Shown: piece by piece, positions 61,573 through 64,000 of the stretch
Numbering within the stretch: the stretch's first letter is position 1
How the letters are laid out: each line of letters begins with the position of its first letter
Assembly: GCA_000381565.1 (NCBI GenBank)
Contig: KB906725.1
Coordinates: 2,775,093-2,839,092 of the forward strand
DNA length: 64,000 bases
Origin: Oxalobacteraceae bacterium AB_14
GTDB taxonomy: Bacteria; Pseudomonadota; Gammaproteobacteria; Burkholderiales; Burkholderiaceae_D
Reading direction: 5' to 3'
The notes under the pieces: generated by a model
Told to the model about the DNA's origin: nothing
What the model saw: only the letters and a program-made list of their open reading frames with translations
Databases searched by the model: none
Program-made: the position numbers and the translations under genes

Positions 61573-62730
61573 CTATTCCAGTTGTCTTGAGCAGACGCGG
61601 TTGCGGCCGCTGTTCTTCGCAGCGTACAGTAATTCGTCGGCCGAGGCGATCATGTTGAGGTGGGCTTCGTGGGTGGAGGTCGCGAAGTCGACGCTGGCCA
61701 CGCCGAAGCTGGCGGTGATATGGATCTGCTGGCCATCGTACGCGACCGGCGTGTCGGCCAGCGCGTGGCGCAGGCGCTCGGCCAGCAGGACGCCGCCGGC
61801 CAGGTCGGTCTCCGGCAGGATCAGCAGGAACTCCTCGCCGCCGTAGCGCACCACGCTGTCGACGCTGTCGCGCGTCATCGATTGCAGCAGGGCGCCGAAA
61901 CGTTGCAGCACGGCGTCGCCGCCGTTGTGGCCGTAGGTGTCGTTGACCGCCTTGAAGTGGTCCAGGTCGCTCATGATGACCGTCAGGCTCAGCCGGTAGC
62001 GCTGGGCGCGCGAGATTTCCGTCTCCAGCAGCTGCTCGTGCAGGTGGCGCCGGTTGTAGCAGCCGGTCAGCGGATCGCGCACCGACAGGTTCTTGAGCAC
62101 CGTTTGCGCGCTGTATTCGTCGCGCAGCAGCAACTGGTAGCGGCGCGCGGCCACGTAGCCGAACACATTGGTCAGCGTCAGCAGCGCCGCCATCGTGGCC
62201 AGCTCGACCCGGCGCAGGCCGCCCAGCTGCTCGGCCAGCACGATGAAGCCCAGCGTGGCCGGGGCGGCGATCGCGGCCGCGTACAGCAGGCGGTTGGGAA
62301 TGTAGATGTAGATCACGATGACGACGATGGACATCGAAATCGCGTGCAGCGAAAACTCGCTGGGGCGCAGCGCGGCGATCAGCAGGAAGCCGGCCGCGCC
62401 CGCCATCTCGACCACGCTGGCCACGCCGCGCGTGACGGGGAGGGAATCGGGCCGGCGCCGCAGCAGCACCAGGCCGCCCAGCGCGGTGGCCGCCACCAGC
62501 AGGCGCGCGCCGGCCAGCACCGCCGTGCGCAGGCTGTAGCCCAGCCAGATCGCGTCGGTGACGGCAAAGCACAGGTAGAACAGGGAGCAGAAGACAAAGG
62601 TCACGCGCAATTGCGCCTGCGTCATCGCCAGATGGTGGCGCAGGAAGGCGCGTTCGGCCGTGGCGTCGCTGAATTCGCAGCGCAGGGTGGCCATCTCCAT
62701 CTTCGCAGGCTGGGCAGGATGTGGGTGCAC
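61573..62730 (-). CDS. Membrane diguanylate cyclase (GGDEF domain)
   Basis: A 385-residue protein. Six membrane segments occupy about 40-205 (FVFCSLFYLCFAVTDAIWLG, AISMSIVVIVIYIYIPNRLL). The GGDEF domain (about 225-385) starts LSVRDPLTGCYNRRHLHEQL, with the active motif RYGGEEFLLIL (GGEEF, catalytically competent). No RxxD inhibitory site is visible five residues ahead. It makes c-di-GMP from GTP. A GGAGA ribosome site 10 bases upstream favours the GTG at 62730 over the ATG at 62700. No phosphodiesterase gene is in the window. Confidence 0.85.
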   Translation of the reverse strand: MHPHPAQPAKMEMATLRCEFSDATAERAFLRHHLAMTQAQLRVTFVFCSLFYLCFAVTDAIWLGYSLRTAVLAGARLLVAATALGGLVLLRRRPDSLPVTRGVASVVEMAGAAGFLLIAALRPSEFSLHAISMSIVVIVIYIYIPNRLLYAAAIAAPATLGFIVLAEQLGGLRRVELATMAALLTLTNVFGYVAARRYQLLLRDEYSAQTVLKNLSVRDPLTGCYNRRHLHEQLLETEISRAQRYRLSLTVIMSDLDHFKAVNDTYGHNGGDAVLQRFGALLQSMTRDSVDSVVRYGGEEFLLILPETDLAGGVLLAERLRHALADTPVAYDGQQIHITASFGVASVDFATSTHEAHLNMIASADELLYAAKNSGRNRVCSRQLE

Positions 62731-62828
62731 GGGACTAGTCTCTCCGCTGGGCGCCGGCTGTTTGCCGGTCTGATACAACCTATTATACGGCTGCAATAAT
62801 TGCGCAAAGGAAAATTGTTGAGTCCGGG

Positions 62829-64000
62829 TCACAGTGGGGCCACCCGTGGCAGGCGCATGGAGAAGGTGGTGCCGGCGCCCGGCTGGCTGGCGACGTCGAT
62901 GCGGCCGCCCAGCACGCCGGTGACGATGTTGTGTGTGATGTACAAACCCAGGCCCGAACCGCCGGCGCCGAGCCGGGTCGTGAAGAAGGGATCGTAGATG
63001 CGCGGCAGGTTGGCGCCCGGGATGCCGTCGCCATCGTCGCTCACCGAAATGGCGATCTCGCCGTTGCCGGCGTCCTGCGCCCGGATCGTGATGGTGCCGT
63101 GGCCGCGGCCGTTGAAGCCGTGGGTGACGCAGTTGTCGATCAGGTTTTCCAGCGCCTGGATCAGCGGGCCGGGATAGCTGTCGAGCTCCAGCCAGTGTTC
63201 GACCTCCTCGACCAGCACCAGTCCATGCTGCTCGATCGCGGCCTGGGTCGATTGCAGCAACTGGGCCACCAGGTCGCCCAGCACGAAGTGGCTGCGCTGC
63301 GAGCTGGCGCTGTCGACCGCGATGCGGCGGAAGCCGTCCACCAGCGCGGCGGCGCGGTTCAGGTTGCGCAGCACCACGGCGTCGGCGTCGGCCGCCTGTT
63401 GCAGATAGCTTTCCAGCACCGAGCGCCGCAGCCCGCCTTCCAGGTCGCGCCGCAGTTCGGCCGTGCGTTCGCTCATGCTGCCGGCCATGGTCAGGCAGTT
63501 GCCGATCGGCGTGTTCAGTTCGTGGGCCACGCCGGCCACCAGCGCGCCCAGCGCCGCCAGCTTGTCGCGCCGCACCAGTTCTTCCTGCGTCAGGCTGAGA
63601 TTGTCCAGCGCCGTGGTCAGCTCTTCGTTGGCGTGCTCCGCTTCCTCTTTCGCGCGCAGCAGCTCGGCGGTGCGCGCCTGCACCAGCTCTTCCAGGTGTT
63701 CGCGGTGGCGCAGCAGTTCGGCCTCGCGCCGGGTGCTGGCGATGGCGATGCCGGCCAGGTGGCTGGCGGCCTTGATCAGGCGGCGGTGGTCCTCGGTCGG
63801 GCTGCGCGGTTCGCGGTAGTACATGGCGAAGCTGCCCATCACCGTGCCGGGGTCGAGCAGGATGGGCATGGCCCAGCAGGCGCGCAGGCCGTACTGGACG
63901 GCGATATCCTTGTACGGCGCCCACAGCGGATCGTGGTAGGTGTCGCTGACCACCACGGTTTCCTTGCGGTGCACTGCGGTGCCGCAGGAGCCGGCCACCG
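62829..64000 (-). CDS. GAF-domain sensor histidine kinase, C-terminal part (runs off right edge)
   Basis: About 390 residues are visible; the start lies beyond 64000. It opens inside a GAF domain (GSCGTAVHRKETVVVSDTYH, GLRACWAMPILL). A coiled coil follows (AELLRHREHLEELVQARTAE), then HisKA with phospho-acceptor His in VAGVAHELNTPIGN, and the HATPase domain: N box LENLIDNCVTHGF, G1 SDDGDGIPG and G2 GSGLGLYITHNIVTG. It autophosphorylates and passes phosphate to a regulator not in the window. The 98-base gap to the diguanylate cyclase leaves open whether they are co-transcribed. Confidence 0.88.
   Translation of the reverse strand, partial: VAGSCGTAVHRKETVVVSDTYHDPLWAPYKDIAVQYGLRACWAMPILLDPGTVMGSFAMYYREPRSPTEDHRRLIKAASHLAGIAIASTRREAELLRHREHLEELVQARTAELLRAKEEAEHANEELTTALDNLSLTQEELVRRDKLAALGALVAGVAHELNTPIGNCLTMAGSMSERTAELRRDLEGGLRRSVLESYLQQAADADAVVLRNLNRAAALVDGFRRIAVDSASSQRSHFVLGDLVAQLLQSTQAAIEQHGLVLVEEVEHWLELDSYPGPLIQALENLIDNCVTHGFNGRGHGTITIRAQDAGNGEIAISVSDDGDGIPGANLPRIYDPFFTTRLGAGGSGLGLYITHNIVTGVLGGRIDVASQPGAGTTFSMRLPRVAPL

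Overview
The window is high-GC, densely coded DNA from one bacterial chromosome. The run carAB-greA-DUF4149-yhbY / rlmE-ftsH-folP-glmM is a conserved Burkholderiales block. Together with two phasin genes, several TonB-dependent receptors and two-component sensors, it suggests an Oxalobacteraceae member of the Massilia/Duganella type. That placement is inferred from gene order and protein style; no 16S rRNA gene is present.

Region 1 (1-4.5 kb): the 5' end of a phasin gene, a secreted berberine-bridge-type FAD oxidase, an M24 peptidase and an alpha/beta hydrolase.

Region 2 (4.5-21.1 kb) is the most coherent accessory locus. A six-gene minus-strand operon (SIS-domain AgaS, ROK kinase, GatZ/AgaZ, DeoR-type AgaR, NagA-type deacetylase, MFS transporter) is divergent from a four-gene plus-strand operon (GH31 with F5/8C and NPCBM modules, a TonB-dependent receptor, a DUF5077-DUF3472 lipoprotein, a Tat-exported GH109 enzyme). 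I read it as an outer-membrane-to-cytoplasm system for harvesting alpha-linked N-acetylgalactosamine. The shared intergenic region carries two good sigma70 promoters and CGAAAG repeats that fit AgaR operators.

Region 3 (21.1-34.2 kb): a patatin lipoprotein and a GlcG-like protein, then the housekeeping block, then tRNA-Pro(TGG) and tRNA-Arg(TCT). carA has a TTG start and a long leader with a 9-bp inverted repeat.

Region 4 (34.2-45.4 kb) is patchier. It holds an AT-richer orphan gene after the tRNAs, a CocE-type hydrolase flanked by ~120-bp direct repeats that contain perfect DnaA boxes, an ALDH, two broken genes (RlpA-like and a solute-binding-protein remnant) around a GNAT gene, an asparaginase, a fused cNMP-binding/thioredoxin-reductase-like protein and a patatin-like protein with Cys at the nucleophile position.

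Region 5 (45.4-56 kb): a BlaI repressor, then an M56 protease fused to an M23 peptidase, then a TonB-dependent receptor and an acyltransferase; a hemolysin-III protein, a LysR regulator, and a Lia-like envelope-stress set (two membrane proteins, LytS-type kinase, LytTR regulator).

Region 6 (56-64 kb): a FAN1-type nuclease plus XPD/DinG-like helicase operon with a LexA-type box upstream, a small unknown gene pair, a phasin with a clear terminator, a diguanylate cyclase, and a GAF-histidine kinase cut by the right edge.

Three copies of a REP-like palindrome (GTCGTTCCCGCGAAAGCGGG core) each sit in a gap between convergent genes. I saw no CRISPR array, rRNA gene, integrase or transposase.
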